Translations under genes and position numbers: made by a program
Shown: piece after piece, positions 8,547 to 17,089 of the stretch
Position numbering within the stretch: position 1 is the first letter of the stretch
How the letters are laid out: each line of letters opens with the position of its first letter
DNA from: Streptomyces sp. NBC_00239
Lineage (GTDB): Bacteria; Actinomycetota; Actinomycetes; Streptomycetales; Streptomycetaceae
Direction: 5' to 3'
DNA length: 64,000 bases
Assembly (NCBI RefSeq): GCF_036194065.1
Contig: NZ_CP108095.1
Coordinates: forward strand, 8,246,001-8,310,000
The notes under the pieces: generated by a model
Told to the model about the DNA's origin: nothing
The model's input: the letters and a program-made list of their open reading frames with translations, nothing else
The model's database searches: none

Positions 8547-8727
8547 TCGATCCAGCCGCAGGCAGGCGCTACCGGGCCTCAAGCGGGCAGAGGCGGGGCG
8601 GGATGCGTGTGGTTCGTGGGCGCGCTCCAGATTGAGGGCGGTCGGTGCGGCGTGGACCGGCCAGGGGCGGTGCCCATGGCGACAGCTGCCCCGCGAAGTT
8701 CATCCGTTCGGACGCGAAGGGGTGCCA

Positions 8728-8772
8728 ATGCACTTGGTGCGGCAGCAGCTGGGCCCAGGGCCGCCAAGCTGA
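8728..8772 (+). CDS. Conserved 14-codon leader ORF, copy 1
   Basis: ATG at 8728, preceded by gaaggggtgcc, encodes MHLVRQQLGPGPPS then TGA. The second cassette copy (42740) encodes MSLVRQRLGPWPPS in the same position with the same ribosome site. Conservation of start, length and stop suggests that it was translated. In this copy the downstream gene is broken. Confidence 0.45.
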   Translation: MHLVRQQLGPGPPS

Positions 8773-8815
8773 TCATCTACCCGCCCGACCAGCAGGGCTG
8801 GCGCCGTGTCCGTCC
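8757..8815 (+). pseudogene. Remnant of 71-aa cassette protein (start codon lost)
   Basis: AAKLIIYPPDQQGWRRVR is identical to the N-terminus of the intact protein at 42769-42984. Here the initiation codon is AGG rather than ATG, and after GWRRVR the sequence no longer follows the other copy. The frame happens to continue into the carboxylate-amine ligase gene, but the two are unrelated. Confidence 0.75.
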
Positions 8816-8954
8816 GCCTACGGCCGTTGCACGGCACATCGGGACCCCGAGGCGCGGCTCTGCCCGGTACCTCTGGCGTTGGAGGCCTCCAATGGGGAGA
8901 ACGCGCAGGGTGGCGGCATGGGCGGGGCGGGGCAGGGCAGGTGCGGAGCATCTG

Positions 8955-10094
8955 ATGGTTCGATGCACAGGCGGCGACATGCGAAGCGTAGGCGTGGAAG
9001 AAGAGCTGCTGCTCGTGGACGTGGACAGTGGTGCCCCTCTCGCTGTGTCGGGGGCGGTGCTGGCGGCCGCGGATCGCTCGGCCTGGCAGCGCCCCGGCAC
9101 GAGCGGTCGGCGGGACCACGAGTTCGAGAAGGAACTGCAAAAGGAGCAGTTGGAGTTCGCCACGAAACCCGTCACCGAGATGGGTGAGCTCCAGGACGAG
9201 ATCGTCCGCATCCGCCGCGAGGCGGCTCACCACGCGGCGAGTGCCGGAGCCGTGGTGGCGGCGGTCGCGACCTCCCCGCTGCACGTCAAGCCGTCGTTGA
9301 ACGTCGGACGACGCTACCGCTGGCTGGGCGAGCAGTTCGGACTGACCGCGCAGGAGCAGCTGACCTGCGGGTGCCACGTCCACGTGTCGGTCGCGTCGGA
9401 CGAGGAGGGCGTCGCGGTACTGGACCGCATCAGGCCCTGGATGGCCGTCCTGATGGCGATGAGCGCGAACTCGCCCTTCTGGCAGGGCGAGGACAGCGGG
9501 TACGGAAGCTACCGCAGCCGGGTGTGGAACCGGTGGCCGTCCGCCGGCCCCGTCGACGTCTTCGGCTCCGCCGACCGCTACCACGAGCAGGTCCGCGCGA
9601 TGATCGACACCGGAGTTCTGCGCGACGAGGGCATGATCTACTTCGACGCCCGCCTGTCGGCCACCTACCCCACCGTGGAGGTCCGGGTCGCCGACGTCTG
9701 CCTGGACGCCTCCACGCCGGTCCTGCTCGCCGCCCTCATCCGCGGCCTGGTCGAGACGGCGGCGCGCGCCTGGCAGGACGGACTGCCTCCGGCCAGGGTC
9801 GGTACGGGTCTGCTGCGACTGGCGTCCTGGCGGGCCGGCCGTTCCGGTCTGGACGGACCTCTGCTGCACCCTGAAACCATGCGGGAGACGTCTGCTGAGG
9901 ACGCAGTCGAGGCCCTGTACCAGCACGTGCGCGAGGCGCTGAGGGACCAGGGCGATGACGAGCGGGTCCGGGAGGGCATCGCGCACCTTCACGAACGGGG
10001 GAACGGCGCCCGCACGCAGCGCCGGCTGCACGCCGACGGGCAGGAACTCGCATCCGTTGTCACTCGGTGTGCGGAGTTGACGATCAAGCCCTGA
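8955..10094 (+). CDS. Glutamate-cysteine ligase family 2 (YbdK-type carboxylate-amine ligase)
   Basis: ATG at 8955 has a GGAG six bases upstream; ATG at 8979 (MRSVGVEEELLLVD) matches the usual family N-terminus, so either may be used. The ~379-residue protein shows the GCS2 landmarks: GVEEELLLVD with the metal-binding glutamates, EKELQKEQLEFATKPV, TCGCHVHVSV, SANSPFWQGEDSGYGSYRS, DARLSATYPTVEVRVADV and a C-terminal NGARTQRR. Members form weak gamma-glutamylcysteine or related carboxylate-amine bonds with ATP; true substrates in Streptomyces are mostly undefined. It stands alone, with no glutathione or mycothiol genes nearby. Confidence 0.88.
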   Translation: MVRCTGGDMRSVGVEEELLLVDVDSGAPLAVSGAVLAAADRSAWQRPGTSGRRDHEFEKELQKEQLEFATKPVTEMGELQDEIVRIRREAAHHAASAGAVVAAVATSPLHVKPSLNVGRRYRWLGEQFGLTAQEQLTCGCHVHVSVASDEEGVAVLDRIRPWMAVLMAMSANSPFWQGEDSGYGSYRSRVWNRWPSAGPVDVFGSADRYHEQVRAMIDTGVLRDEGMIYFDARLSATYPTVEVRVADVCLDASTPVLLAALIRGLVETAARAWQDGLPPARVGTGLLRLASWRAGRSGLDGPLLHPETMRETSAEDAVEALYQHVREALRDQGDDERVREGIAHLHERGNGARTQRRLHADGQELASVVTRCAELTIKP

Positions 10095-10340
10095 GGCGCT
10101 GCGGCGGCTCGGGCAGGGCCCTTGGCCAGGGCCGATGCGCACCCGGTGCACGTTTCCGTCGAGGGTGTGGACGGCGCCCTGACCGAAGAGGTGGCCAGGC
10201 TCGCCCGCGGTCCTGACCCCGACCGCCGTGTCCCCGCGTCCGACGACGGACGCGACACGCTCCCCGCAACGCAGGACGCGGCGGCGCAGGCGACTCATGA
10301 GCGCCGCAGCTTCGCCGCCAACCGGAGCCCGGAGCGGGCC

Positions 10341-10449
10341 GGGGGGAGAGGCGTGCCTCCAGGTTCTCCACGCTCCACCCGGCGTCGAGCAGCAGGTTCG
10401 CGGCCACCGACCCGTTGGGGCCGGCGTCGATCACCACCGTGTCAGGCAC
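10341..10449 (-). pseudogene. NAD(P)/FAD oxidoreductase, N-terminal stub
   Basis: From a GTG at 10449 about 36 codons encode MPDTVVIDAGPNGSVAANLL and DAGWSVENLEAR, the dinucleotide-binding beta-alpha-beta start of a phytoene-desaturase-like oxidoreductase. After that the frame becomes unrelated and none of the remaining ~450 residues of such an enzyme is present. It overlaps the end of the SRPBCC gene by 8 bp, the spacing of a former operon partner. The remainder was deleted. Confidence 0.7.
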
Positions 10450-10894
10450 GGAGCACCTCGGCGGGCCGCTGTTCCACGACCTTGGCCAAGCGGGCCAACA
10501 TGCCCCGGTGCCGGAGCTGGAGGGCCGTTTCGGTGACGGGGTTGTGCAGGGCCCCTCCCAGGCCGCGCAGGGGGTGCTCGTCGCAGATGACGAGGGTCTC
10601 CGCGCCCCACGGACGGAGCTGGAGGAAGATCCTCGCGGTGCCCAGGGCCTTGAACGACGCCTCCAGCTCCAGCTCCTTGCCGAGTTCCCTGTGGCGGACG
10701 GTCGTCACCCCTTCGGTCGACCAAGGGCCCAGCCGTACGGTGTACCGGAGCCGGGATCCGACCTCCGGCCAGCTCTGATCGAGCGGTGTGGACTCGGACG
10801 GGCCCACTACCCACTCTCCGTACAGGGTCGGGTCGGCGAGTACGGCCCACACACTTCGAGGGGGGCGCCGGATGAGTTGATGACGGACGGCCAC
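10442..10894 (-). CDS. SRPBCC-family (START/Bet v1-like) protein
   Basis: A 150-residue protein with the helix-grip pattern: N-terminal VRHQLIRRPPRSVWAVLADP, then LYGEWVVG, strand-rich LRYTVRLGPWSTEGVTTVRH, and a C-terminal helix NPVTETALQLRHRGMLARLAKVVE. Such proteins bind hydrophobic ligands or act as cyclases. The gene is followed, with an 8-bp overlap, by the stub of a FAD oxidoreductase; the two probably formed an operon acting on one lipid-like substrate (inference). Confidence 0.85.
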   Translation of the reverse strand: MAVRHQLIRRPPRSVWAVLADPTLYGEWVVGPSESTPLDQSWPEVGSRLRYTVRLGPWSTEGVTTVRHRELGKELELEASFKALGTARIFLQLRPWGAETLVICDEHPLRGLGGALHNPVTETALQLRHRGMLARLAKVVEQRPAEVLRA

Positions 10895-11000
10895 GGGAAC
10901 TCCTGCTTGTTACCGGAACGGACGGGCGGGGCGCATCGCACGAGAAGGACCCGAGCCGGGGGAGGGCGGCGCGGCCCGACCCCGAGGGTGCGTCCCGCGG

Positions 11001-11330
11001 TCAGTGGCTGAGGGCGTTCTTGAGCTGCTGCTTGGTCATCGTGGAGCGACCCTCGATGCTGCGCTTCTTCGCCTCCTGGTAGAGGTCGTCCTTGGTGCGT
11101 TCGACGGAGCTGCCGCCCCCACGGGACTTCTCGCCGCCGCGTTGCGAGGCAGACTTGCCCTGGGTGGAACTGCGGCTCGCGGTCTTGCTCTCCCCGGAAC
11201 GGGCACGTTCCTTGTTCACCGTGCGGGAGGCCATCTCCTTCGCGCGGCCCTCCGACATGCCGCGCTTCTCGCCCGACTCCTTGATGTGTTCGTATTGACG
11301 CTCGCGCTTGGGGCTGGAACCTCGGGGCAT
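11001..11330 (-). CDS. Small charged plasmid-stabilisation-like protein with C-terminal Rho-N-like motif
   Basis: Start chosen at the ATG at 11330 (MPRGSSPKRERQYEHIK), with AAGGG about seven bases upstream, giving 109 residues. The N-terminal half is highly charged (ESGEKRGMSEGRAKEMASRTVNKERAR). The middle is Ser/Gly-rich and probably disordered. The C-terminus (DDLYQEAKKRSIEGRSTMTKQQLKNALS) resembles the Rho-N/SAP-like helix pair. Streptomyces homologues are often labelled plasmid stabilization protein without functional proof; nucleic-acid binding is plausible. Confidence 0.7.
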   Translation of the reverse strand: MPRGSSPKRERQYEHIKESGEKRGMSEGRAKEMASRTVNKERARSGESKTASRSSTQGKSASQRGGEKSRGGGSSVERTKDDLYQEAKKRSIEGRSTMTKQQLKNALSH

Positions 11331-11345
11331 GACGGAACCCTTCAT

Positions 11346-11636
11346 CGACGGTGTGGTGTCACGGTCATGGTGCGCGTACCCCGATCACGCCGCATCTCGC
11401 GCAATTCGGACCAGGAGCTCGCGTCGCGAGGTCGGGTCGTGCCGTTCGTTGCGGCACATGGGGAGACCGGGATCCGATCGTCCTGTGGGATGTGTGGGGG
11501 CGCGTTACTCCGGGGCCTCTGCCAGGCTCGCACCGTGCCCGCAGGGCATGGAGGGGAGCGGCAGGGTCGCCGGCCCCGGACCGCCGCGCTCTCGTACGGC
11601 CGGTGGAGACGTCACAGTGCGGCCGCGGCCCGGGCG
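11346..11636. other. Intergenic, no gene seen
   Basis: These 291 bp between the charged small protein and the end of the peptidase gene have no reading frame with family resemblance. A GGGGTAC on the minus strand at about 11386-11392 could be a -10 for the small protein gene. Confidence 0.4.
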
Positions 11637-12839
11637 TCAGAGGCCCGCTGCCGCCTTCTCCCGCTGGCGGGCCCAGGCCCGGGCGGCGATTTCGGCGTCG
11701 GCGAGGACGTCGGCCGCCGTGCAGGCCAGGGCTTCGGCGGCCGCCAGCATGACCTCCCGCCCCCGTTGTGAGGCGGCGGCGCGCGCGAAGGCGGGGGTGT
11801 GGTCCGAGGCCTCGTCGCCCAGGATGGCGACGAACGGATGGATGGCGGGGACGCGGCTGCTGACGTCGCCGATGTCGGACGATCCAAGGAATACCCCGCC
11901 GACGGGCTGGGTGAGTCGGATGCCCGAGCGTGCGAGGTGCAGGCCGAACCGGTCCGAGAGGACGTCGTTGTCCCGGAAGTGGGCGTAGCCCTTGCCCAGG
12001 CGGGTCACCTCCACCGTGGTGCCGGTCGCGGCCGCCACCCCTTCGGCCCAGGCGCCGATTTCGGCCACCAGCGCATCAAGGGCGGCGCTCGTGGCCGCAC
12101 GCAGGCCGAACAGGCCTTCGGCGAAGGCCGGCACGATGTTGGTCGCGCTGCCTCCGTCGGTCACGATCCCCTGGACATGAGAGCCGGACGGCAACCGCCT
12201 GCTCACCACGGCGACGGTGTTGAACAGCTGGATGAGGGCGGCCAGGGCATCGATCCCGCCGGTGGGATCCCCCGTCGGATGTGCTGCCCGGCCGTGGAAG
12301 CCCACTCGCACCTGCGTCTGCGCGGTCAGCGGCGCCCATGACCAGTCGTGCACGCCGGGATGGAACATCAACGCAGCATCCACACCGTCGAACACCCCCG
12401 CTTCGGCCAGGGTGACCTTGCCCCCGCCCCGTTCCTCGGCGGGTGTTCCCACGGCGAGCACCGTGCCCTCGAACTCCTCCAGTACGCTGCCCAGCGCCAG
12501 CGCGGCCCCCAGTCCGGCCGCGGCGATCAGGTTGTGTCCGCATGCGTGCCCCAGTTCCGGCAGCGCGTCGTACTCCAACAGCAGTGCCACGCACCGCCCC
12601 CGCCCGCTTCCTGCGCGGGCCACGAAAGCCGTGTCGAGTCCGGCGGTCCCCGGCTCGACGGCGAACCCCGCCCGCCGAAGTTCGTCAGTGAGCAGCCGGG
12701 CCGCACGGTGCTCCTCGTAGGCGAGCTCGGGGTCCTCGTGCAGGGCGCGGCTGACGGCCCACAGATCGTCCGCCCGGCGGCCGCACTCCCGCCGTAGCCG
12801 CTGGTACAGCTCATCGGATGGATCGCGCACGTCGCCCAT
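11637..12839 (-). CDS. M20-family amidohydrolase (AbgB/HipO-like)
   Basis: A 400-residue metallopeptidase-like hydrolase. Metal-binding features are visible at residues 97-103 (GHACGHN), the catalytic/bridging Glu pair at 135-136 (PAEERGGG), HPGVHDW near 160 and GFHGRAAHPTGDPTGGIDAL starting the lid/dimerisation domain. The C-terminus carries SSDIGDVSSRVPAIHPF and DHTPAF. This layout matches p-aminobenzoyl-glutamate hydrolase subunit B and amidohydrolases of the M20D group, which cleave N-acyl or N-aryl amino acids. No transporter or paired subunit lies beside it, so the substrate is open. Confidence 0.9.
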   Translation of the reverse strand: MGDVRDPSDELYQRLRRECGRRADDLWAVSRALHEDPELAYEEHRAARLLTDELRRAGFAVEPGTAGLDTAFVARAGSGRGRCVALLLEYDALPELGHACGHNLIAAAGLGAALALGSVLEEFEGTVLAVGTPAEERGGGKVTLAEAGVFDGVDAALMFHPGVHDWSWAPLTAQTQVRVGFHGRAAHPTGDPTGGIDALAALIQLFNTVAVVSRRLPSGSHVQGIVTDGGSATNIVPAFAEGLFGLRAATSAALDALVAEIGAWAEGVAAATGTTVEVTRLGKGYAHFRDNDVLSDRFGLHLARSGIRLTQPVGGVFLGSSDIGDVSSRVPAIHPFVAILGDEASDHTPAFARAAASQRGREVMLAAAEALACTAADVLADAEIAARAWARQREKAAAGL

Positions 12840-12976
12840 GTCGCCTCCTCGCAGCCCTGTGCCCGCTTCTGTCCAGCGGGCGGCCGATTACGCGCGTTTG
12901 CGCCCGGCCGGTCTGCGGGTCACTGCTCAGCAGGCCCATCCTGAAAACAGGAGGACCGGGGACGACAGGGTTGCGG

Positions 12977-13190
12977 ATGGGCGGTGGCGCCACGTGGGCA
13001 TGCGGAGGGACAGCCAGCCCCCTGCGGGGCCGCTCGGTCGTGGTGACCGGAACGGCGCGCGGGCTGGGAGCGGCCCTGGCCCGGGCGCTCGACGACCGGG
13101 GTGCGCGACTGTCCCGCTCGGGCCCGGAGGGAGAACGCCTCCAGGGGGCGGCCGGCCCTGCGCCTCGGGGGACGGCGTCCAAGAGGCGTG
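12977..13190 (+). pseudogene. Short-chain dehydrogenase N-terminal remnant
   Basis: PLRGRSVVVTGTARGLGAAL then ARALDDRGARL is the Rossmann start of an SDR enzyme with the TGxxxGLG nucleotide loop. After about 45 residues the similarity fades into SGPEGERLQGAAG and the frame ends without the SYK active site. The remnant lies between the M20 gene and the convergent GlsB gene. Confidence 0.65.
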
Positions 13191-13220
13191 GCGTTCTACG
13201 CCGACACACCGCAGCCGCAA

Positions 13221-13499
13221 TCAGGCATGCCGGTGAGAGTGCCGGCCTCCGACGGCCAGGCGGTACAGGGCCAGGAGTATGACGGAGCCGATGATGGCGG
13301 CGATCCAGGTGGAGAGGTCGAAGAAGCCGTCGATGGAATCGACGCCGAAGATGACCTTGCCGAGCCAGCCGCCGAGGAGGCCTCCCGCGACACCGATGAG
13401 CATGGTGATGATGATGCCGCCCGGGTCCTTGCCCGGCATGATCGCCTTGGCGATGAGGCCGGCAAACAGACCGATGAGAATCCACGCGATGATGCCCAC
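13221..13499 (-). CDS. GlsB/YeaQ/YmgE-family stress membrane protein
   Basis: Start at the GTG at 13499, with GGAGGA six to seven bases upstream. The 92-residue protein is the transglycosylase-associated/GlsB family: VGIIAWILIGLFAGLIAKAI, then MPGKDPGGIIITMLIGVAGG, a LLGGWLGKVIFG segment and IAAIIGSVILLALYRL. Three membrane helices are evident. A His-rich tail (GGRHSHRHA) follows. Members are small membrane proteins induced by stress; the biochemical role is not settled. Confidence 0.9.
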   Translation of the reverse strand: MGIIAWILIGLFAGLIAKAIMPGKDPGGIIITMLIGVAGGLLGGWLGKVIFGVDSIDGFFDLSTWIAAIIGSVILLALYRLAVGGRHSHRHA

Positions 13500-13666
13500 G
13501 ATGCGTCCTCCTGCTTCCTGAGATGGGGACAGGGTCACATTGCTTCTGCGCCCGTCTCGCGCTCTCAAACGTGCGTAGCGCGCCGAGGACCCAGAGCCGC
13601 CGGCCCGCGCTCACGACGGTGGTGAACAGGAACGGCCGGTGTTCAAATCCGCTCTCATCCGGAAAC

Positions 13667-14047
13667 CTCTTCCGGACCGGGGGCGCGGTCTGTGGGATGT
13701 CGGACTTCGCCACCTTCTTCGCCGGTACGGAGCCGTGGATCGCGCAGTCCGTAGCCGCCAAGTACGGGCACCCCGAACACGACGGGAAACTGCTGCGCTC
13801 CTTGTCCCCGATGAGCCGCATCGATCAGCTGCGCGCCCCTGTGCTGGCCGTCCACGGAGAGCACGACACCAACGTGCCGCAGACGGAGTCGGAGCAGGTC
13901 GTCCGCGCGGCCCGCGACCACGGCGTGCCGGCACGGCAGCTGACTCCGCGCAACGAGGGCCACGCGCTCCCGCGGGCGGACAACCGGCGTCTCTACCGGC
14001 GCGCTGCCGCGGACTGGCTGGAGCAGCATCTCGGTCCGGTCCCGTGA
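13667..14047 (+). pseudogene. S9 prolyl-oligopeptidase-type hydrolase, C-terminal remnant
   Basis: The in-frame segment LFRTGGAVCGMSDFATFFAG through IDQLRAPVLAVHGEHDTNVP and DNRRLYRRAAADWLEQHL matches the last third of the S9 peptidase alpha/beta domain. The catalytic Asp (GEHDTNVP) and probable His (EGHALPRADN) remain. The nucleophile GxSxGG and the whole propeller are absent, and the fragment starts abruptly at about 13667. An ATG at 13697 could start a 116-residue product but would be inactive. Confidence 0.75.
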
Positions 14048-14089
14048 CGATGCCCGTTTTCGCCGAAGGTCTCGGGGCAGGCGCGAGCC

Positions 14090-15556
14090 ATGGACCAGTC
14101 GAAAGCGCCGGTACTCGATGCGTTGGCCGCCTACCACGAGAGCGGGCAGACCCCGTTCACGCCCCCGGGCCACAAACAGGGACGGGGCGCCGACCCCAGG
14201 GTTCGGGCCGTGCTCGGCGAAGCGGTATTCCGGTCCGATGTGCTCGCCACCAGCGGCCTGGACGACCGTACGTCCTCCCACGGCGTCCTGGAGGAAGCAC
14301 AGGCGCTGATGGCGGACGCCGTCGGGGCGGACCACGCGTTCTTCTCCACCTGCGGCAGCTCCCTGTCGGTGAAGTCGGCCATGCTGTCGGTCGCCGGACC
14401 GCACGAAAAGCTGCTGGTCGGCCGTGACGCGCACAAATCCGTGGTGTCTGGTCTGATCCTCTCGGGCATCCAGCCCGTCTGGGTGGATCCGCAGTGGGAT
14501 GCCGAGCGTCATCTCGCCCATCCGCCGACCGCCGAGGCCTTCGAGGCGGCGTTCGCCGAGCACCCCGACGCCCGCGGCGCGCTCGTGACCACACCTACCC
14601 CGTACGGCACCTGCTCGGACCTGGCCGCCATCGCCGAGGTCTGTCACCGCCGACACCGACCCCTGATCGTCGACGAGGCGTGGGGCGCCCACCTGCCCTT
14701 CCACCCGGACCTGCCGACCTGGGCCATGGACGCCGGCGCCGACGTGTGCGTCACCTCCGTGCACAAGATGGGTTCCGGCCTCGAACAGAGCTCCGTCTTC
14801 CACCTCCAAGGTGACCTGGTCAAACCGGAGGTGCTCAAGAGCCGTGAGGACCTGCTGGGGACCACCAGCCCCTCTTCACTCGTCTACGCGGCGCTGGACG
14901 GCTGGCGTCGGCAGATGGTCGAGCAGGGCGAGGCCCTCTACGACCACGCACTCGCCCTCGCTCAGAAGACCCGCGAGCGGATCTCCCGCATCGACGGCAT
15001 GCAGGTGCACGGCCGCGACGACTTCTGCGGGCCGGGCCGGGCGGCGGACATGGACCCCCTCCAGATCATCATCGACATCAGCGCGTGGGAGGTCACCGGC
15101 TACCGTGCCGCCGACTGGCTGAGGGACAAGCACCGCATCAACCTCCACATCGCCGACCACCGCCGCATCAGCGCACAGCTGACCCACGCCGACGACAGCG
15201 ATACGGCGGAGGTGCTGCTGGCGGCCCTGACCGACCTGGCCGCGCACGCCGCGGAACTTCGCACGGGGCAGCCCGTGGAGGTCCCGCCGCCGCCGAGGCT
15301 GAGGCTGGAACAGGCCGCACTGCCCCGCGACGCCTTCTTCGGTCCCACCGACCAGGTGCCGTGGGAGAAGGCTGAAGGCCGTATCGCCGCGGAAATGCTG
15401 ACGCCCTACCCGCCAGGCATTCCCGCGGCCCTGCCCGGCGAACGCCTCACCGCAGACGTCCTGCGCTACCTGCGGACCGGGGTGGAAGCCGGCATGGTCG
15501 TGCCGGACGCGGTCGACACGGAGGTCACGAGCGTCCGCGTGCTCCGCGAAGAGTGA
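14090..15556 (+). CDS. Orn/Lys/Arg decarboxylase-family PLP enzyme
   Basis: A 488-residue fold-type I PLP enzyme of the major Orn/Lys/Arg decarboxylase group. Visible landmarks: TPFTPPGHKQGRGADP at residues 21-36, FFSTCGSSLSVKSAML at 84-99 (phosphate-binding region), GRDAHKSV at 111-118, the PLP-binding Asp195 in VDEAWGAHLPFHP and the Schiff-base Lys226 in SVHKMGSGLEQSS. The C-terminal domain has PYPPGIPAALPGE. It lacks the extra N-terminal wing domain of the ~700-residue E. coli enzymes, like the shorter actinobacterial and Bacillus SpeA/YaaO-type proteins. It probably makes a diamine or agmatine; substrate choice is not readable. Confidence 0.9.
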   Translation: MDQSKAPVLDALAAYHESGQTPFTPPGHKQGRGADPRVRAVLGEAVFRSDVLATSGLDDRTSSHGVLEEAQALMADAVGADHAFFSTCGSSLSVKSAMLSVAGPHEKLLVGRDAHKSVVSGLILSGIQPVWVDPQWDAERHLAHPPTAEAFEAAFAEHPDARGALVTTPTPYGTCSDLAAIAEVCHRRHRPLIVDEAWGAHLPFHPDLPTWAMDAGADVCVTSVHKMGSGLEQSSVFHLQGDLVKPEVLKSREDLLGTTSPSSLVYAALDGWRRQMVEQGEALYDHALALAQKTRERISRIDGMQVHGRDDFCGPGRAADMDPLQIIIDISAWEVTGYRAADWLRDKHRINLHIADHRRISAQLTHADDSDTAEVLLAALTDLAAHAAELRTGQPVEVPPPPRLRLEQAALPRDAFFGPTDQVPWEKAEGRIAAEMLTPYPPGIPAALPGERLTADVLRYLRTGVEAGMVVPDAVDTEVTSVRVLREE

Positions 15557-15782
15557 TCACGGTGCGGACGGGTAACGGCGTCGCACTTCTCAGCCGGCGT
15601 CGCTCGGTCTCCAGGAGCTATCGGAAAGCGAAATGCTCGCGGTCGGCCGCTGCGCTGAATCGGATGGCGGAAAGCTCCAAAGGGCCCGGTTCACCGGCCC
15701 GGTGCAGGGCACGCGCACGGTGGGGGCACGGCCACAACAGGGACTGACAGAAGCGGAGCAGCACAGTCTGCGAGGAGGCGTC

Positions 15783-16967
15783 ATGCGGGCACTCACCTGG
15801 CACGGCAAGCGGGACGTACGCGTGGACACCGTGCCCGATCCCACGATCCGCCACCGCGACGACGTGATCGTCAAGATCACGACCACCGGTCTCTGTGGCT
15901 CGGACCTGCACCTCTACGAGGTTCTCGGTGCCTTTCTCGACGCCGGCGACATCCTGGGCCACGAGCCCATGGGCATCGTGGAGGAGGTGGGACCGGACGT
16001 CACTTCCCTGAAGCCGGGGGACCGGGTGGTGATCCCCTTCAACATCTCGTGCGGGTCGTGCTTCATGTGTGACCGGGGGCTGCAGTCCCAGTGCGAGACG
16101 ACACAGGTCCACGAGCACGGCACAGGCGCGTCGCTCTTCGGCTACACGAAGCTCTACGGTCAAGTCCCGGGAGGGCAGGCCCAGTACCTGCGCGTCCCGT
16201 TCGGGAACTCGCTCCCGATCCGAGTCCCGGACGGGCCGCCCGACGACCGCTTCGTCTACCTGTCCGACGTCCTGCCCACGGCCTGGCAGGCCGTCGAATA
16301 CGCGTCCGTTCCGCAGGGCGGCAGTGTCGCCGTCCTCGGCCTGGGGCCCATCGGGGACATGAGCTGCCGCATCGCCGCCCACCGCGGCGCCGGTACGGTC
16401 ATCGGCATCGATCTCGTCCCCGAACGCCTGGAGCGGGCCCGCCGCCGCGGCATCCACACCCTGGACATCCAGCAGTACGGCGAAGGCCTGGCTGACGCCG
16501 TCCGCACGCTGACGGGAGGCCGGGGCCCCGACGCCGTCATCGACGCCGTCGGCATGGAGGCCCACGGCAGCCGTGTCGCCGCCGCCGCGCAGGCCATCAC
16601 CACCCTCCTGCCGGACTCCCTGGCCGCGGCCATGATGAAGCGCGCCGGAATCGACCGGCTGTCCGCGCTCTACGCCGCCATCGATCTCGTCCGCCGCGGC
16701 GGCACGATCTCGGTGTCCGGAGTCTATGGAGGTGCGGCCGATCCGCTGCCCCTGCTGACCATGTTCGACAAGCAACTCACGCTGCGCATGGGCCAGGCCA
16801 ACGTTCGGCGCTGGGTGGACGACATCCTCCCTCTGCTCACCGACGGGGACCCCCTCGGCGTCGACGAATTCGCCACGCACCGGTTGCCCCTCGAACAGGC
16901 GCCCGCCGCGTACGAGATGTTCCAGAAGAAGCAGGACGGCGCCGTCAAGGTCCTCTTCACGCCCTGA
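15783..16967 (+). CDS. Zinc-dependent alcohol dehydrogenase (formaldehyde-dehydrogenase-like MDR)
   Basis: ATG at 15783 is preceded by GAGGAGG at ideal spacing. The 394-residue MDR enzyme has catalytic-zinc ligands Cys38 (GLCGSDLH), His60 and Glu61 (GHEPMG). The structural-zinc cysteines are at 90, 93, 96 and 104. A Rossmann GLGPIGD loop is at 186-191, followed by IGIDLVPERLERAR, whose Asp suggests NAD(H). An insert at ~200-290 (VIDAVGMEAHG and following) is typical of the glutathione-independent formaldehyde dehydrogenase subgroup. It follows the PLP decarboxylase with a 226-bp gap, so it probably has its own promoter. Confidence 0.9.
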   Translation: MRALTWHGKRDVRVDTVPDPTIRHRDDVIVKITTTGLCGSDLHLYEVLGAFLDAGDILGHEPMGIVEEVGPDVTSLKPGDRVVIPFNISCGSCFMCDRGLQSQCETTQVHEHGTGASLFGYTKLYGQVPGGQAQYLRVPFGNSLPIRVPDGPPDDRFVYLSDVLPTAWQAVEYASVPQGGSVAVLGLGPIGDMSCRIAAHRGAGTVIGIDLVPERLERARRRGIHTLDIQQYGEGLADAVRTLTGGRGPDAVIDAVGMEAHGSRVAAAAQAITTLLPDSLAAAMMKRAGIDRLSALYAAIDLVRRGGTISVSGVYGGAADPLPLLTMFDKQLTLRMGQANVRRWVDDILPLLTDGDPLGVDEFATHRLPLEQAPAAYEMFQKKQDGAVKVLFTP

Positions 16968-17077
16968 GCCGACTGCCCTGCACCGCTACGGTCGCGCCTG
17001 CGGCTCGCTGAGCGGTGCACAGGTGGTGCCCGTTCGGCCGTTGGTGAACGCCGCGTCCCTGACGGTGGTCCCCCCGC

Positions 17078-17083
17078 TAGGTT
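17078..17083 (+). promoter_or_regulatory. -10 element of a predicted leaderless transcript
   Basis: TAGGTT lies six bases before the ATG at 17090. No Shine-Dalgarno sequence is present, so transcription probably begins at the start codon. Confidence 0.45.
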
Positions 17084-17089
17084 TCGGAC

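Larger units (their letters stand above)
8547..8954. other. Intergenic stretch holding a duplicated cassette segment
   Basis: The 408 bp between DUF5133 and the ligase gene hold the duplicated segment (8547-8815, matching 42561-42830), the leader ORF and the broken small gene. From 8816 to 8954 there is only spacer, with the ligase ribosome site at its end. Confidence 0.7.

Noticed and set aside
8607..8954. Long N-terminal extension of the carboxylate-amine ligase
   Set aside because: The upstream codons belong to the duplicated cassette segment and the broken 71-aa gene; the ligase family starts near MRSVGVEEELLLVD and has its own GGAG site.
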